Below, one piece after another: positions 26,228-35,016 of a stretch of 42,111 nt of DNA (position 1 is its first letter; each line of letters starts with the position of its first letter). Position numbers and translations under genes: made by a program. The notes below the pieces were generated by a model, which saw nothing but the letters and a program-made list of their open reading frames with translations, was not told the origin of the DNA and searched no databases. This DNA comes from Verrucomicrobiia bacterium. GTDB taxonomy: Bacteria; Verrucomicrobiota; Verrucomicrobiia; Limisphaerales; DASXHY01. Where the stretch lies: NCBI GenBank assembly GCA_035629175.1, contig DASPIL010000040.1, positions 104,255 through 146,365 on the forward strand, in the 5' to 3' direction.

Positions 26228-28788
26228 GCCGGCGGCGCGAAAACGAACCAGGTTCACCCGATCGCGATATCTCGCCCCTCACGGAGGCACCGCCAGCAGA
26301 GTTGCAAAAGGCGCAACAGAATCGACTCCGCGCAGTGTGGCAATCGCCGCGCGGATGGCGGTATTGGTCCGATGTCAACAACACGCAGGTCGGAGTTTGG
26401 TACACCGCGACGGCGTTCCTCTTCTTTCTCTTCGGCGGCGTCCTCGCACTGCTCATCCGAATACAACTTGCAGTTCCCGGAAACACATTCCTCTCGGCGG
26501 ACACCTACAACCAGGTCTTCACGGTGCACGGTTCCGTGATGATGTTCTTATTCGCGATTCCAATCTTTGAATCCATCGCCGTGATTTTCCTCCCGCAAAT
26601 GCTCGGCGCCCGCGACCTTCCATTTCCCCTGCTCTCCGCTTTTGGTTATTGGTGTTTTCTGCTCGGCGGAATTTTTCTTTGCGGCTCCATCTTCTTCGAT
26701 GCCGCGCCCAAAGGCGGCTGGTTCATGTATCCACCCCTCACGTCGCAATATCAACCTGGCTTGGGCGTTGATATCTGGCTGCTCGGCTTTTCATTCATCG
26801 AAATTGCTGCGATCGCCGCCGCGGTCGAACTGATCGTAGGCACCTTGAAATGCCGCCCGCCTGGAATGCGCATCAACCTCATCCCGCTCTACTGCTGGTA
26901 TGTACTCGTCGCAGCTGCAATGGTGCTGTTCGCGTTTCCACCGTTAATTGCAGGAAGCATGTTGATGGAGGTCGAACGCGCCTTCAACTGGCCGTTCTTT
27001 GATGCAGCACGCGGGGGAGACCCCCTGTTGTGGCAGCACCTGTTCTGGCTCTTCGGACACCCAGAAGTCTACATCATCTTCCTGCCAAGCATCGCGATTG
27101 TGGCAATGATCGTTCCCACCTTCGCGCGCCGCCCCATTGTTGGTTACAGTTGGATCGTCCTTGCCGCGATTGGCACGGGCTTTCTCAGCTTCGGGTTGTG
27201 GGTGCATCACATGTTCACCACCGGCCTGCCCGGGATCTCGCTGGGATTGTTTTCAGCCGCAAGTGAAGCTGTCGCCATCCCGACCGGCGTCCAGATCTTC
27301 TGTTTCATCGCAACACTTGCCGCTGGGAAGCTCGCGCGCTCAGTTCCGATGTTGTTTATCTTCGGCGGCATCGCGGTCTTCATCATCGGCGGCCTCACGG
27401 GAGTGATGGTCGCGCTCGCACCGTTCGATTTTCAGGCGCACGACACGTTCTTCGTTGTCGGGCACCTTCATTATGTCCTGATCGGTGGCGCACTGTTTCC
27501 CATCATAGCAGGCTGCTACTATTTCTTCCCTCTCATCAACGGAAAGAAACTCTCGGACAAACTCGGCAAAGCCGGCTTCTGGCTGATGTTCATTGGCTTC
27601 AACATCACGTTCCTGCCCATGCACATCACGGGATTGCGCGGCATGGCCCGGCGTGTTTTCACATATCCCGAAGGAATCGGCTTCGATGGATTGAACCTGG
27701 TGTCCACCATCGGGTCTTTCATCCTCGGCACGGGTATCGCCGTGGTTGCGTGGGATCTCATCCGGCCCAAACGCAAGCAGCCGTTTTCGGAACAGAATCC
27801 CTGGAAAGCGGGAACGCTGGAATGGCTCCCGCATATGCCTCCCGAATCGTGGGGCGTGCGGTCCATTCCTGAAATTGACAGCCGTTATCCCCTTTGGGAG
27901 CAGCCTAATTTCCAACGCGACGTCGATGAGGGAAGATTTTATCTGCCCGACGCAGAAGAAGGAAAACGCGAGACTCTCGTCACCTCTGTCATCGACGCCA
28001 CCCCGGTGCAATGCCTCCGCCTTCCGTTTCCCAGTTGGAAGGCGCTCGTCGCTGCGCTCACGATGGGAGGATTCTTCATCTTCGGCACCTATCATTGGTG
28101 GTGGCCTGCGTTGATCAGCGCCGTGGTGGCCACGTTCGCTGTCTGCTACTGGCTTTGGACGGGAACCGCTGTGATTCCCGAAAAGGAAAACAAAGACGTC
28201 GGACTCGGCCTCAAGCTGCCCTTGTACCTTTCGGGCCCCAAATCGGTGAGCTGGTGGGCGATGTTCATCACCATGCTTGCTGACTTCACCGCGTTCGTGA
28301 GCCTCGTGTTCGGTTACTTTTTCTATTGGACGATCCACGAGAATTTTCCGCCCGACTCCGCCAGGGGGCCAGGGTTGTTGTGGCCGTCCCTTTCAGCGGC
28401 TCTGCTTCTGGCTGCGTGGGGTGCGACGCTTTTGAGCAAGCGATGGAATCGTCTGGATCGCGCAATGCCTTTCTACGTGGGAATGGCATTGGCCGTGGTG
28501 CTCGCGGTGGCGGGCGCTGGCGCAATGATCGCGGGACCACTGCAAACGGGGCTTGATCCCAAAGCACACGCGTATTCCGCAATCGTCTGGCTGCTGGCCA
28601 TCTGGGCAGCGTTCCACGTTATCGTTGGGGCCGTCATGCTCCTTTACTGCATCGCGCGCCGAATGGCGCAACGCCTGACATCGAAACACGACATCGATAT
28701 CTGGAACGTCACGCTCTACTGGCACTTTGTGGCAGTCACAATTGTGATCACAGTTGCAGTCATCGGCGGATTTCCACTGGTCAAATGA
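26224..28788 (+). CDS. coxA: Cytochrome c oxidase subunit I-III fusion
   Basis: This 854-residue membrane protein joins the catalytic subunit I to a subunit III domain. Subunit I residues visible are heme a ligands H102 and H416, heme a3 ligand H414 (HDTFFVVGHLHY), CuB ligands H279, H328 and H329, cross-linked Tyr283 (GHPEVYI), D-channel Asp131 (GARDLPFP) and Glu281. The usual K-channel Lys (GVKVF) is Gln357 here (GVQIF). A cytoplasmic linker (about 530-600) leads into the subunit III part (about 660-854; SVSWWAMFITMLADFTAFVS). The enzyme reduces O2 to water and pumps protons. ATGA overlaps link it to both coxB and the next gene. CoxA-CoxC fusions are known in several phyla. Confidence 0.95.
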   Translation: MSRRRENEPGSPDRDISPLTEAPPAELQKAQQNRLRAVWQSPRGWRYWSDVNNTQVGVWYTATAFLFFLFGGVLALLIRIQLAVPGNTFLSADTYNQVFTVHGSVMMFLFAIPIFESIAVIFLPQMLGARDLPFPLLSAFGYWCFLLGGIFLCGSIFFDAAPKGGWFMYPPLTSQYQPGLGVDIWLLGFSFIEIAAIAAAVELIVGTLKCRPPGMRINLIPLYCWYVLVAAAMVLFAFPPLIAGSMLMEVERAFNWPFFDAARGGDPLLWQHLFWLFGHPEVYIIFLPSIAIVAMIVPTFARRPIVGYSWIVLAAIGTGFLSFGLWVHHMFTTGLPGISLGLFSAASEAVAIPTGVQIFCFIATLAAGKLARSVPMLFIFGGIAVFIIGGLTGVMVALAPFDFQAHDTFFVVGHLHYVLIGGALFPIIAGCYYFFPLINGKKLSDKLGKAGFWLMFIGFNITFLPMHITGLRGMARRVFTYPEGIGFDGLNLVSTIGSFILGTGIAVVAWDLIRPKRKQPFSEQNPWKAGTLEWLPHMPPESWGVRSIPEIDSRYPLWEQPNFQRDVDEGRFYLPDAEEGKRETLVTSVIDATPVQCLRLPFPSWKALVAALTMGGFFIFGTYHWWWPALISAVVATFAVCYWLWTGTAVIPEKENKDVGLGLKLPLYLSGPKSVSWWAMFITMLADFTAFVSLVFGYFFYWTIHENFPPDSARGPGLLWPSLSAALLLAAWGATLLSKRWNRLDRAMPFYVGMALAVVLAVAGAGAMIAGPLQTGLDPKAHAYSAIVWLLAIWAAFHVIVGAVMLLYCIARRMAQRLTSKHDIDIWNVTLYWHFVAVTIVITVAVIGGFPLVK

Positions 28789-29171
28789 AATCGAGCGATC
28801 CAGTCGCAGAGCCGCGTCAGAGCCTGTGGCTTCTGGTGATTTCGCCCATCATCTGGTCGGTGCATTTCCTTCTGTGTTACATAACCGCCGCAGTTTGGTG
28901 CGCAAAATATGCAGGGCCGGACAAATCACTGGGACCCGTTCGCACCGCGATATGCACCTACACAATACTGGCTGTCATAGGAATCGCATTCGTCGCCTTT
29001 CGCGGCTATCGCAAACATTCCCACGGAACCGCGGCCTTGCCGCACGACGACGACACGCCCGAGGATCGTCATCGGTTCCTCGGCTTTGCCACGTTGCTCC
29101 TGTCTGGCCTGAGTTTGATCGGAACCTTGTTTGAGGCGCTCGTGCTCGCCTTCTTTTGGAAATGTCACTAG
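28785..29171 (+). CDS. Small oxidase-associated membrane protein
   Basis: This 128-residue protein has three hydrophobic segments (about 13-38, 55-74 and 95-122) and a charged His/Asp loop (HGTAALPHDDDTPEDRH). The first segment contains H, C, W and C residues (WSVHFLLCYITAAVWC) that could contact a cofactor. I do not recognise a named family. Its position between the oxidase fusion gene and ctaG, with ATGA overlap upstream and three bases downstream, indicates a role in oxidase assembly or stability, possibly as a subunit-IV-like component. Confidence 0.82.
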   Translation: MKSSDPVAEPRQSLWLLVISPIIWSVHFLLCYITAAVWCAKYAGPDKSLGPVRTAICTYTILAVIGIAFVAFRGYRKHSHGTAALPHDDDTPEDRHRFLGFATLLLSGLSLIGTLFEALVLAFFWKCH

Positions 29172-29174
29172 GCC

Positions 29175-29801
29175 GTGAAAGTTAGTCTCGTCATCATCGG
29201 CGCCGCGGTTCTGCTCTTCGCATGGGCGGGACTCGGGCCATTCGCCGAACGCGCGTTCTTTGTCCACATGACAATGCACATGGCCGTCGTCGCAGTCGCG
29301 GCGCCGCTCATCGCATTGGGTATCGCGGACAGCCATTGGGATCCCGTGCGGCGCTGGCCCGGATTTTTTGCGCCAGTGCCTTTGTCGATTGCCGAGCTGA
29401 TCGCGGTTTGGGCCTGGCATACTCCCGGATTGCATCACCTCGCGCGCCATACTCTCGGCGGATTCGTTGCCGAACAGGCAATCTTCCTGATCGCAGGATT
29501 GCTGGTGTGGTTGTCGGCATTCGGCGGCGCGCGCGGGAATTTCAATCGCACGGGCGCCGGAATTATCGGCCTTCTCCTGACCTCGATGCATATGACCTTG
29601 CTCGGCGCACTGCTCGCCCTGACTCCGCGTGCACTCTACGAACATCATCAGGGTTTTCATTCCCTGACCGCGCTCGGGGACCAGCAACTCGGGGGCGCCA
29701 TCATGATTCTGATTGGAGGTGCGTCCTACCTCGCGGGCGGATTATGCCTGAGCCGGGGCTTGCTCCGGGAACGCGTGACGAAAACGGAATTCATCGCATG
29801 A
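29175..29801 (+). CDS. ctaG: Cytochrome c oxidase assembly protein CtaG (caa3 type)
   Basis: This 208-residue polytopic protein has a GTG start and about six hydrophobic segments. It shows the family pattern FFVHMTMHM near 34, AWHTPGLHH near 80-88 and SMHMTLLGALL near 137-147. The family is needed for making active caa3 oxidase, probably by copper delivery to the CuB site, and the conserved His/Met clusters fit that. It differs from the Cox11-type CtaG of proteobacteria. The stop overlaps the next gene by ATGA. Confidence 0.92.
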   Translation: MKVSLVIIGAAVLLFAWAGLGPFAERAFFVHMTMHMAVVAVAAPLIALGIADSHWDPVRRWPGFFAPVPLSIAELIAVWAWHTPGLHHLARHTLGGFVAEQAIFLIAGLLVWLSAFGGARGNFNRTGAGIIGLLLTSMHMTLLGALLALTPRALYEHHQGFHSLTALGDQQLGGAIMILIGGASYLAGGLCLSRGLLRERVTKTEFIA

Positions 29802-30967
29802 AGCGCGAAGTCGAAACACACGGTCGCGATGCACGCTCTGAAAAGCGACAAACCCGGCGCCGCTGGGTGATGCGCGGCGTGCTGATCGCAGCGTTGCTTG
29901 GCGCCGCCGGATTTCTTCTCGCCGCTTCCGGGATCATTCCGATCACGGCAAGTTCCCGTCATTGGGCGATCACGCGCTGGTTTCTGAACTTCTCCAAGGA
30001 GCGCTCCGTTGCGACGCATTCCATCGGAATCAAGGTTCCGCCTCTGAATGACGAATGGCGCATTCTGAAAGGCGCGGGTCATTTCGAAACTGGATGCCGC
30101 CCTTGCCATGGCAGTCCCGACGTTCCGCAGCCGCGCATCGCATTTGCAATGACTCCGAATCCGCCGCCGCTCTCCACGCATGGACAGGATTTTGAACCCG
30201 CCGAACTATTCTACATCGTGAAACACGGCATCAAGTTCACAGGCATGCCCGCATGGCCTTCACAAAACCGTGACGATGAAGTGTGGGACATGGTCGCATT
30301 TCTGCGGAAGCTTCCCGAACTCGACGGCGAGCAATACCGGCGTCTCGTGCATGGCACCGCCACACCTGATGACGACGCCCCGTTGCAGGAACTCCTGCCG
30401 TCCAGGGGCACCCGGAACGTGGTCAGCCAGAACTGTGCGCGTTGCCATGGGAGCGACGGCAATGGCCGTGGGAATGAAGCCTTCCCGGCACTCGCAGGAC
30501 AGAAGGAGCAATACCTTTATGCCTCGATGAAAGCCTATCTCGAAAAAAGGCGTCACAGCGGAATCATGGAGCCGATCGCTGCTGGACTTGACGATGCCGC
30601 AATGCGCGAAATCGCGCGCTACTACAGCGCCCTGCCGCGCCGTGCGTCCCCATCCACCAATGCCGCGGCCATTGCCCGCGGCGAAACAATTGCACTCCGT
30701 GGGATTCCCGCGCGCCGTGTCGCCGCCTGCGCGCAATGCCATGGACCGTCACCTGTCGAATCCAATCCATTCTATCCACGCCTTGCCGGGCAGTATGCCG
30801 GTTATCTCGAACTTCAACTCGGCCTTTTTCAAAAGCGTGCGCGCGGCGGGACACCTTACTCGCACGTAATGCATTACACCGCCGACACACTTTCAGCCGA
30901 AGAACGGCGGGACGTGGCGCTCTACTATTCGTCCCTCGAATACCAAACAACGGAGGATGAACCTTGA
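29798..30967 (+). CDS. Membrane-anchored triheme cytochrome c
   Basis: This 389-residue protein has one N-terminal transmembrane helix (about 25-50), so it is anchored and faces the periplasm. Three CxxCH heme sites are visible: CRPCH (100-104), CARCH (213-217) and CAQCH (311-315). The first lies in a single cytochrome c domain with probable distal Met150 (FTGMPAW). The other two lie in a diheme cytochrome c4-like pair (PALAGQKEQYLYASM; PRLAGQYAGYLELQL). It is likely an electron donor to the oxidase encoded upstream or a quinol-linked relay. I start it at ATG 29798, inside the ctaG stop, because the longer in-frame reading overlaps ctaG. Confidence 0.93.
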   Translation: MKREVETHGRDARSEKRQTRRRWVMRGVLIAALLGAAGFLLAASGIIPITASSRHWAITRWFLNFSKERSVATHSIGIKVPPLNDEWRILKGAGHFETGCRPCHGSPDVPQPRIAFAMTPNPPPLSTHGQDFEPAELFYIVKHGIKFTGMPAWPSQNRDDEVWDMVAFLRKLPELDGEQYRRLVHGTATPDDDAPLQELLPSRGTRNVVSQNCARCHGSDGNGRGNEAFPALAGQKEQYLYASMKAYLEKRRHSGIMEPIAAGLDDAAMREIARYYSALPRRASPSTNAAAIARGETIALRGIPARRVAACAQCHGPSPVESNPFYPRLAGQYAGYLELQLGLFQKRARGGTPYSHVMHYTADTLSAEERRDVALYYSSLEYQTTEDEP

Positions 30968-31983
30968 TGCTCTGGCTCCAGTTCCTCGCCTGCGCCGCAC
31001 TGATCACCTATACCGGTGCGAAGCTCTCACGCTACGCCGACAAGATCTCTGAGATCACCGGGCTGGGCCACACGTGGATCGGTGTCGTGCTGCTGGCGTC
31101 TGTGACGTCGCTTCCAGAACTGATCACGGGCACGACCGCGGTTGCGTTGCACCAACTGCCGGACATCGCCGCCGGCGATGTGCTGGGAAGCTGCATGATC
31201 AACATTGCAATCATCGCGGCGCTGGATTTCATCTATCGCAAGGAACCGATCCTTGCGTCCGGCGACCGCGCTCACATTCTCAACGCAGCCTTTGGCATTG
31301 CCCTCCTCGCCGTCGCTAATATCTCACTACTGCTCGGGAATCGCGTTCCATCAATCGGATGGATTGGCATCTACACACCCATCCTGCTCGCCGGATATCT
31401 CCTAGCCGTCCGGATGTTGTTTCGCATGGAGTCTGGCCGGGATTCGGAAACAGAATCCGGCGATGAAGCCGAAGCAACCCGCCGCGCGTCGCGAAAGCGG
31501 GTGTATCTTGGTTTCTCGATTCACGCCCTGATGATCATCGCCGCCGCCACATGGCTTCCAAAGGTCGGGGAACGGATCGCGGAGCAAACTGGCCTGGAGC
31601 AGAGTTTTGTAGGAACACTCTTCATTGCCTGGTCCACATCCCTTCCCGAATTCGTTGTAACCTTCACGGCGCTTCGTCACGGCGCTGTTCATCTCGCGCT
31701 CGGAAACCTGTTCGGCAGCAATACATTCAACCTGGCAATTCTCGCGATCGAGGACATTGCCTACACCAAAGGACCGCTCCTCGAAGCCGTGTCACGAAGC
31801 CATTCTGTCAGTTCCAACGCCGCCATTCTCATGACCGCGATCGCCGTGGTTGGACTGGTGACCCGCAGCAAATCACAGAAGCTTGGTTTCGGCCTCGCTT
31901 CCATCATGTTGTTCATCGTTTACGCCAGCGGAACCGCCATCAGCTACATGATGGGTCTAGGCAGCGCGGAGGAGTCACAATGA
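30967..31983 (+). CDS. Ca2+/cation antiporter (CaCA family, YrbG-like)
   Basis: This 338-residue membrane protein has two inverted repeats of about five helices each. The two alpha-repeat signatures are visible: GVVLLASVTSLPELITG with GDVLGSCMIN near 40-80, and GTLFIAWSTSLPEFVVTF with GNLFGSNTFN near 215-255. The acidic Glu in each SLPE is the expected ion-binding residue. A charged cytoplasmic loop (about 155-180) separates the halves. It should exchange Na+ or H+ for Ca2+ across the inner membrane. The start ATG shares one base with the cytochrome stop (TGATG), and the stop overlaps the GH13 gene, so it belongs to the oxidase operon. Confidence 0.92.
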   Translation: MLWLQFLACAALITYTGAKLSRYADKISEITGLGHTWIGVVLLASVTSLPELITGTTAVALHQLPDIAAGDVLGSCMINIAIIAALDFIYRKEPILASGDRAHILNAAFGIALLAVANISLLLGNRVPSIGWIGIYTPILLAGYLLAVRMLFRMESGRDSETESGDEAEATRRASRKRVYLGFSIHALMIIAAATWLPKVGERIAEQTGLEQSFVGTLFIAWSTSLPEFVVTFTALRHGAVHLALGNLFGSNTFNLAILAIEDIAYTKGPLLEAVSRSHSVSSNAAILMTAIAVVGLVTRSKSQKLGFGLASIMLFIVYASGTAISYMMGLGSAEESQ

Positions 31984-33617
31984 ACTGCCGCTGGTACCAG
32001 GAAGCCGTAATCTACAGCCTCGACGTCGATACGTTCAAGGATTCCAACGGCGATGGCATTGGCGATTTCGAAGGGCTTCGCCAAAGCTGCCGCTATCTCG
32101 CAGCCCTGGGAGTGAACTGCTTGTGGCTTCTGCCGTTCTATCCCTCGCCGAACCGTGACAATGGATACGACGTAACCGATTACTACAGCGTTGACCCACG
32201 CCTGGGCACCATGGGCGACTTCGTGCAATTCACGGATGAGGCGCAAAAACACAAGATGCGCGTAATGGTCGATCTTGTGCTCAATCACACCTCGCGCGAA
32301 CACCCCTGGTTCAAGGAAGCCTGCCGCAGCCGAACATCCCCCTTTCACAAATACTACGTGTGGCGCTACGAAAAACCGCCGGACACCGCGCACGAAGCCA
32401 TCTTTCCGCCTGAGCAAAAGGGCATCTGGACTTACGAAAAACAGGTCAAGGCCTGGTACCTGCATCGGTTCTATTCACATCAGCCCGACCTCAACATCGA
32501 CCATCCCCCAGTGCGCGAGGAGATGAAGAAGATCATGGCGTTCTGGCTCAAGCTCGGAGTCGCGGGATTCCGGGTCGATGCTGTCCCATTCCTGGTGGAG
32601 CTTCACGGTATGCGCGACGGCAAGCCGCACCAGGCGCTCAACTATGACTTCCTCGAGGAATTCCGGACCTTTCTGACATGGGTCAAGGGCGACGCCATCA
32701 TGCTGGCCGAGGCGAATGTGGGGCGGCTGGATCAGCTTGAATATTACGGCGATAACAATCGCATGCACATGGTGTTCAACTTCCTCGTAAACCAGGCGCT
32801 GTTCCTCTCGCTGGCCCAGGAATCAGCACAGCCGCTCGCTGCAAGCCTGGCGGAAATGCCGCCCATTCCAGAGCAGTGCCAGTGGGGCATGTTCCTGCGC
32901 AATCACGACGAGCTTTCCCTGGATCGCCTTTCCGAAGAGCAGCGCGAGATCTGCTTTTCCCGCTTCGCCCCGCAGAAACGCATGAGGATTTTCGCGCGCG
33001 GCATTCGCCGCCGCCTCGCTCCGATGTTGCGGGGTGACCGTCGCCGTCTTCTCCTCGCCTACAGCCTCCTCTTCTCCCTGCCCGGCACTCCCGTTCTCTG
33101 GTACGGCGAGGAACTGGGGATGGGCGACGACCTGCGACAGCCCGGCCGGTTCAGCGTCCGCAACCCGATGCAGTGGTCCTCCGAAACCAATGGCGGATTC
33201 TCCAGCGCGCCGAAAAACAAACTGCTTCGACCTGTCGTGGACACGGGAAACTTTTCGTATCGGCACGTGAATGTGGAAAGCGCACAACGCGATCCCGGCT
33301 CGCTGCTGAATGCAGTTGAACAGATGATCCGCGTGCGACAGCAATATCCGCAATTTGGTTGCGGAACCTTTCGCCTGCTTCCCACAAATCGGCCGCGACA
33401 AATCCTGGCGCATGGATGCGGCGGCGACGAAAACCTCATGGTGGCCATTCATAACTTCACGGGCACCGCACAAAAGGTTGCGCTGCGAATGGATCACGTC
33501 ACACGAGGCATTGCTTCCGATGCCCTCCGCGGCGAGGAACATTCCATCACCCAAGGCCGCTGCGATTTCAAAATGGAACCGTTTGGTTATCGCTGGGTGA
33601 GAATCAGAAGAATGTGA
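31980..33617 (+). CDS. GH13 alpha-amylase family protein (trehalose synthase-like)
   Basis: This is a 545-residue cytoplasmic enzyme with no signal peptide. The GH13 barrel is complete: NGYDVTDYYSVDPRLGT near 61-77, DLVLNHTSREHPWF near 98, the nucleophile Asp200 (GFRVDAVPF), the acid/base Glu244 (IMLAEANV) and the transition-state Asp310 (FLRNHDEL). The pattern is that of trehalose synthase (maltose to trehalose isomerisation) and related oligo-alpha-glucosidases. The C-terminal maltokinase domain found in some trehalose synthases is absent. The start at ATG 31980 overlaps the antiporter stop by ATGA. The exact reaction cannot be fixed from motifs. Confidence 0.92.
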   Translation: MNCRWYQEAVIYSLDVDTFKDSNGDGIGDFEGLRQSCRYLAALGVNCLWLLPFYPSPNRDNGYDVTDYYSVDPRLGTMGDFVQFTDEAQKHKMRVMVDLVLNHTSREHPWFKEACRSRTSPFHKYYVWRYEKPPDTAHEAIFPPEQKGIWTYEKQVKAWYLHRFYSHQPDLNIDHPPVREEMKKIMAFWLKLGVAGFRVDAVPFLVELHGMRDGKPHQALNYDFLEEFRTFLTWVKGDAIMLAEANVGRLDQLEYYGDNNRMHMVFNFLVNQALFLSLAQESAQPLAASLAEMPPIPEQCQWGMFLRNHDELSLDRLSEEQREICFSRFAPQKRMRIFARGIRRRLAPMLRGDRRRLLLAYSLLFSLPGTPVLWYGEELGMGDDLRQPGRFSVRNPMQWSSETNGGFSSAPKNKLLRPVVDTGNFSYRHVNVESAQRDPGSLLNAVEQMIRVRQQYPQFGCGTFRLLPTNRPRQILAHGCGGDENLMVAIHNFTGTAQKVALRMDHVTRGIASDALRGEEHSITQGRCDFKMEPFGYRWVRIRRM

Positions 33618-33678
33618 GAAACCAAAATCACGACCGCTCATGCGGGCAGCATGAACGATCCAAGCCATCTTCAGCTTT

Positions 33679-34671
33679 ATGAAACGAATTGTTGTCATCA
33701 CAGGCGCTTCGGCAGGAATCGGACGCGCGACCGCTCGAGCCTTCGCTCAGGACGGGGCCGACCTTGCCCTTCTTGCGCGAGGCACTGACGGGCTCGATGC
33801 AGCGCAAAAGGAAGTTGAGGCAATGGGACGCCGCTGCATCATCATTCCTCTCGACGTGGCAGACGCATCGGCCATGGAAACCGCGGCGGAACAAACTGAG
33901 CGCGAGCTTGGACCGATCGACGTGTGGGTGAACAACGCAATGGTATCCGTCTTTTCGCCCGTCAAGGAAACGCCGCCCGAGGAATTCAAACGCGTCACCG
34001 ACGTCACATATCTCGGTTATGTGTATGGCACGCTTGCGGCCCTCAAACGAATGTTGCCGCGCGACAGGGGCGTCATCGTGCAGGTGGGTTCTGCTCTGGC
34101 GTACCGGGGCATTCCATTGCAGGCCGCGTATTGCGGTGCAAAGCACGCGATCGAGGGTTTCTGCGATTCGTTGCGAACGGAACTGATTCACGATCGCAGC
34201 CGCGTGAAGGTGACCCTGGTGCAGATGCCCGCTGTCAACACGCCCCAATTCGGATGGGTGAAGAGCCGCCTTCCCAATCGCGCGCAACCCGTTCCGCCCA
34301 TCTTTCAACCGGAAATTGCCGCAGATGCAATCCTCCACGCATCCAGGCATCCGAAGCGCGAATACATTCTTGGCTGGCCATCATTGAAAGCGATCTGGGG
34401 GAACAAAGTGGCGACGGATTACGCAGACCGCGTCCTGGCGAAAAAGGGAATTGCTTCCCAACAAACCGATCAGCCCGAAGATCCGGATCGTCCTCACAAC
34501 CTCTGGGATCCCGTGGCGGGCGATCATGGCGCGCACGGGCGTTTCGATGCGCGCGCCTCCCGCTGGAGTTTTCAATGGTGGCTTTCGAAACATCGTTATC
34601 CTGTTCTCGGAGGTCTCCTCGCGGCGCTCGTTGCAACCGCGCTAGTGAAGACCCACCGCGGGAATCGATGA
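33679..34671 (+). CDS. SDR family oxidoreductase with C-terminal membrane helix
   Basis: This 330-residue short-chain dehydrogenase/reductase has the nucleotide motif TGASAGIG (8-15), WVNNA (83-87) and the catalytic set Ser138, Tyr151 and Lys155 (YCGAKHA). The last 30 or so residues form a hydrophobic helix (about 306-322; VLGGLLAALVATALV), which is extra to the SDR core and would anchor the enzyme to the membrane. A Pro/Asp/His-rich linker (about 260-295) joins the two. It lies 61 bases after the GH13 gene, so it may be the last gene of the oxidase operon. A small hairpin TCATGC/GCATGA without a T-run lies in the gap. The substrate is unknown. Confidence 0.92.
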   Translation: MKRIVVITGASAGIGRATARAFAQDGADLALLARGTDGLDAAQKEVEAMGRRCIIIPLDVADASAMETAAEQTERELGPIDVWVNNAMVSVFSPVKETPPEEFKRVTDVTYLGYVYGTLAALKRMLPRDRGVIVQVGSALAYRGIPLQAAYCGAKHAIEGFCDSLRTELIHDRSRVKVTLVQMPAVNTPQFGWVKSRLPNRAQPVPPIFQPEIAADAILHASRHPKREYILGWPSLKAIWGNKVATDYADRVLAKKGIASQQTDQPEDPDRPHNLWDPVAGDHGAHGRFDARASRWSFQWWLSKHRYPVLGGLLAALVATALVKTHRGNR

Positions 34672-34709
34672 GCAGCGGAAACGGGCGGGAGCGAACGGGA
34701 AGTCGGAGT

Positions 34710-34797
34710 TGGTACCGGTGGTCGGACTCGAACCGACACGACTTTTTAGGGTCCCAGGATTTTAAGTCCTGTGCGTCTGCCATTTCGCCACACCGGC
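34710..34797 (-). tRNA. tRNA-Leu (anticodon UAA)
   Basis: On the minus strand this 88-base sequence, including an encoded CCA, folds as a class II tRNA. It has acceptor GCCGGTG/CACCGGT, a D arm with GCG/CGC, anticodon stem CAGGA/TCCTG with loop CTTAAAA (anticodon TAA), a long variable arm with GAC/GTC, and T arm GTCGG/CCGAC with loop TTCGAGT. The discriminator is A73, as expected for leucine. The first acceptor pair is G1-U72, a wobble, where tRNA-Leu normally has G-C. It stands alone between two plus-strand genes. Confidence 0.96.
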
Positions 34798-35016
34798 GTG
34801 AACGATGTCACTGTAATGCGCCCAAAGTTTCCGGCAAATGCTATCACATCGTCGAGCAGGAAATCGGCAAGTGAACCAGCGCTGCTGTGGGCGCAGGGAC
34901 TTTGCCCTTTGGTTGAAAGGGCTCGATTCTGTATTGTTTCGGAACGGGTAATAACCGCGCGCCAACTCACAATGAAACCATGGACCCACAATTCCAGGAA
35001 CTCCTGCGATCCACGC

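Noticed and set aside
27340-28338. 332-codon minus-strand reading frame
   Set aside because: It is antisense to the oxidase fusion gene and is made of charged residues mirroring membrane helices.
31551-31979. Extended in-frame start for the GH13 enzyme
   Set aside because: It overlaps the antiporter gene in another frame. The family's conserved N-terminus (WYQEAVIYSLDVDTF) begins just after ATG 31980.
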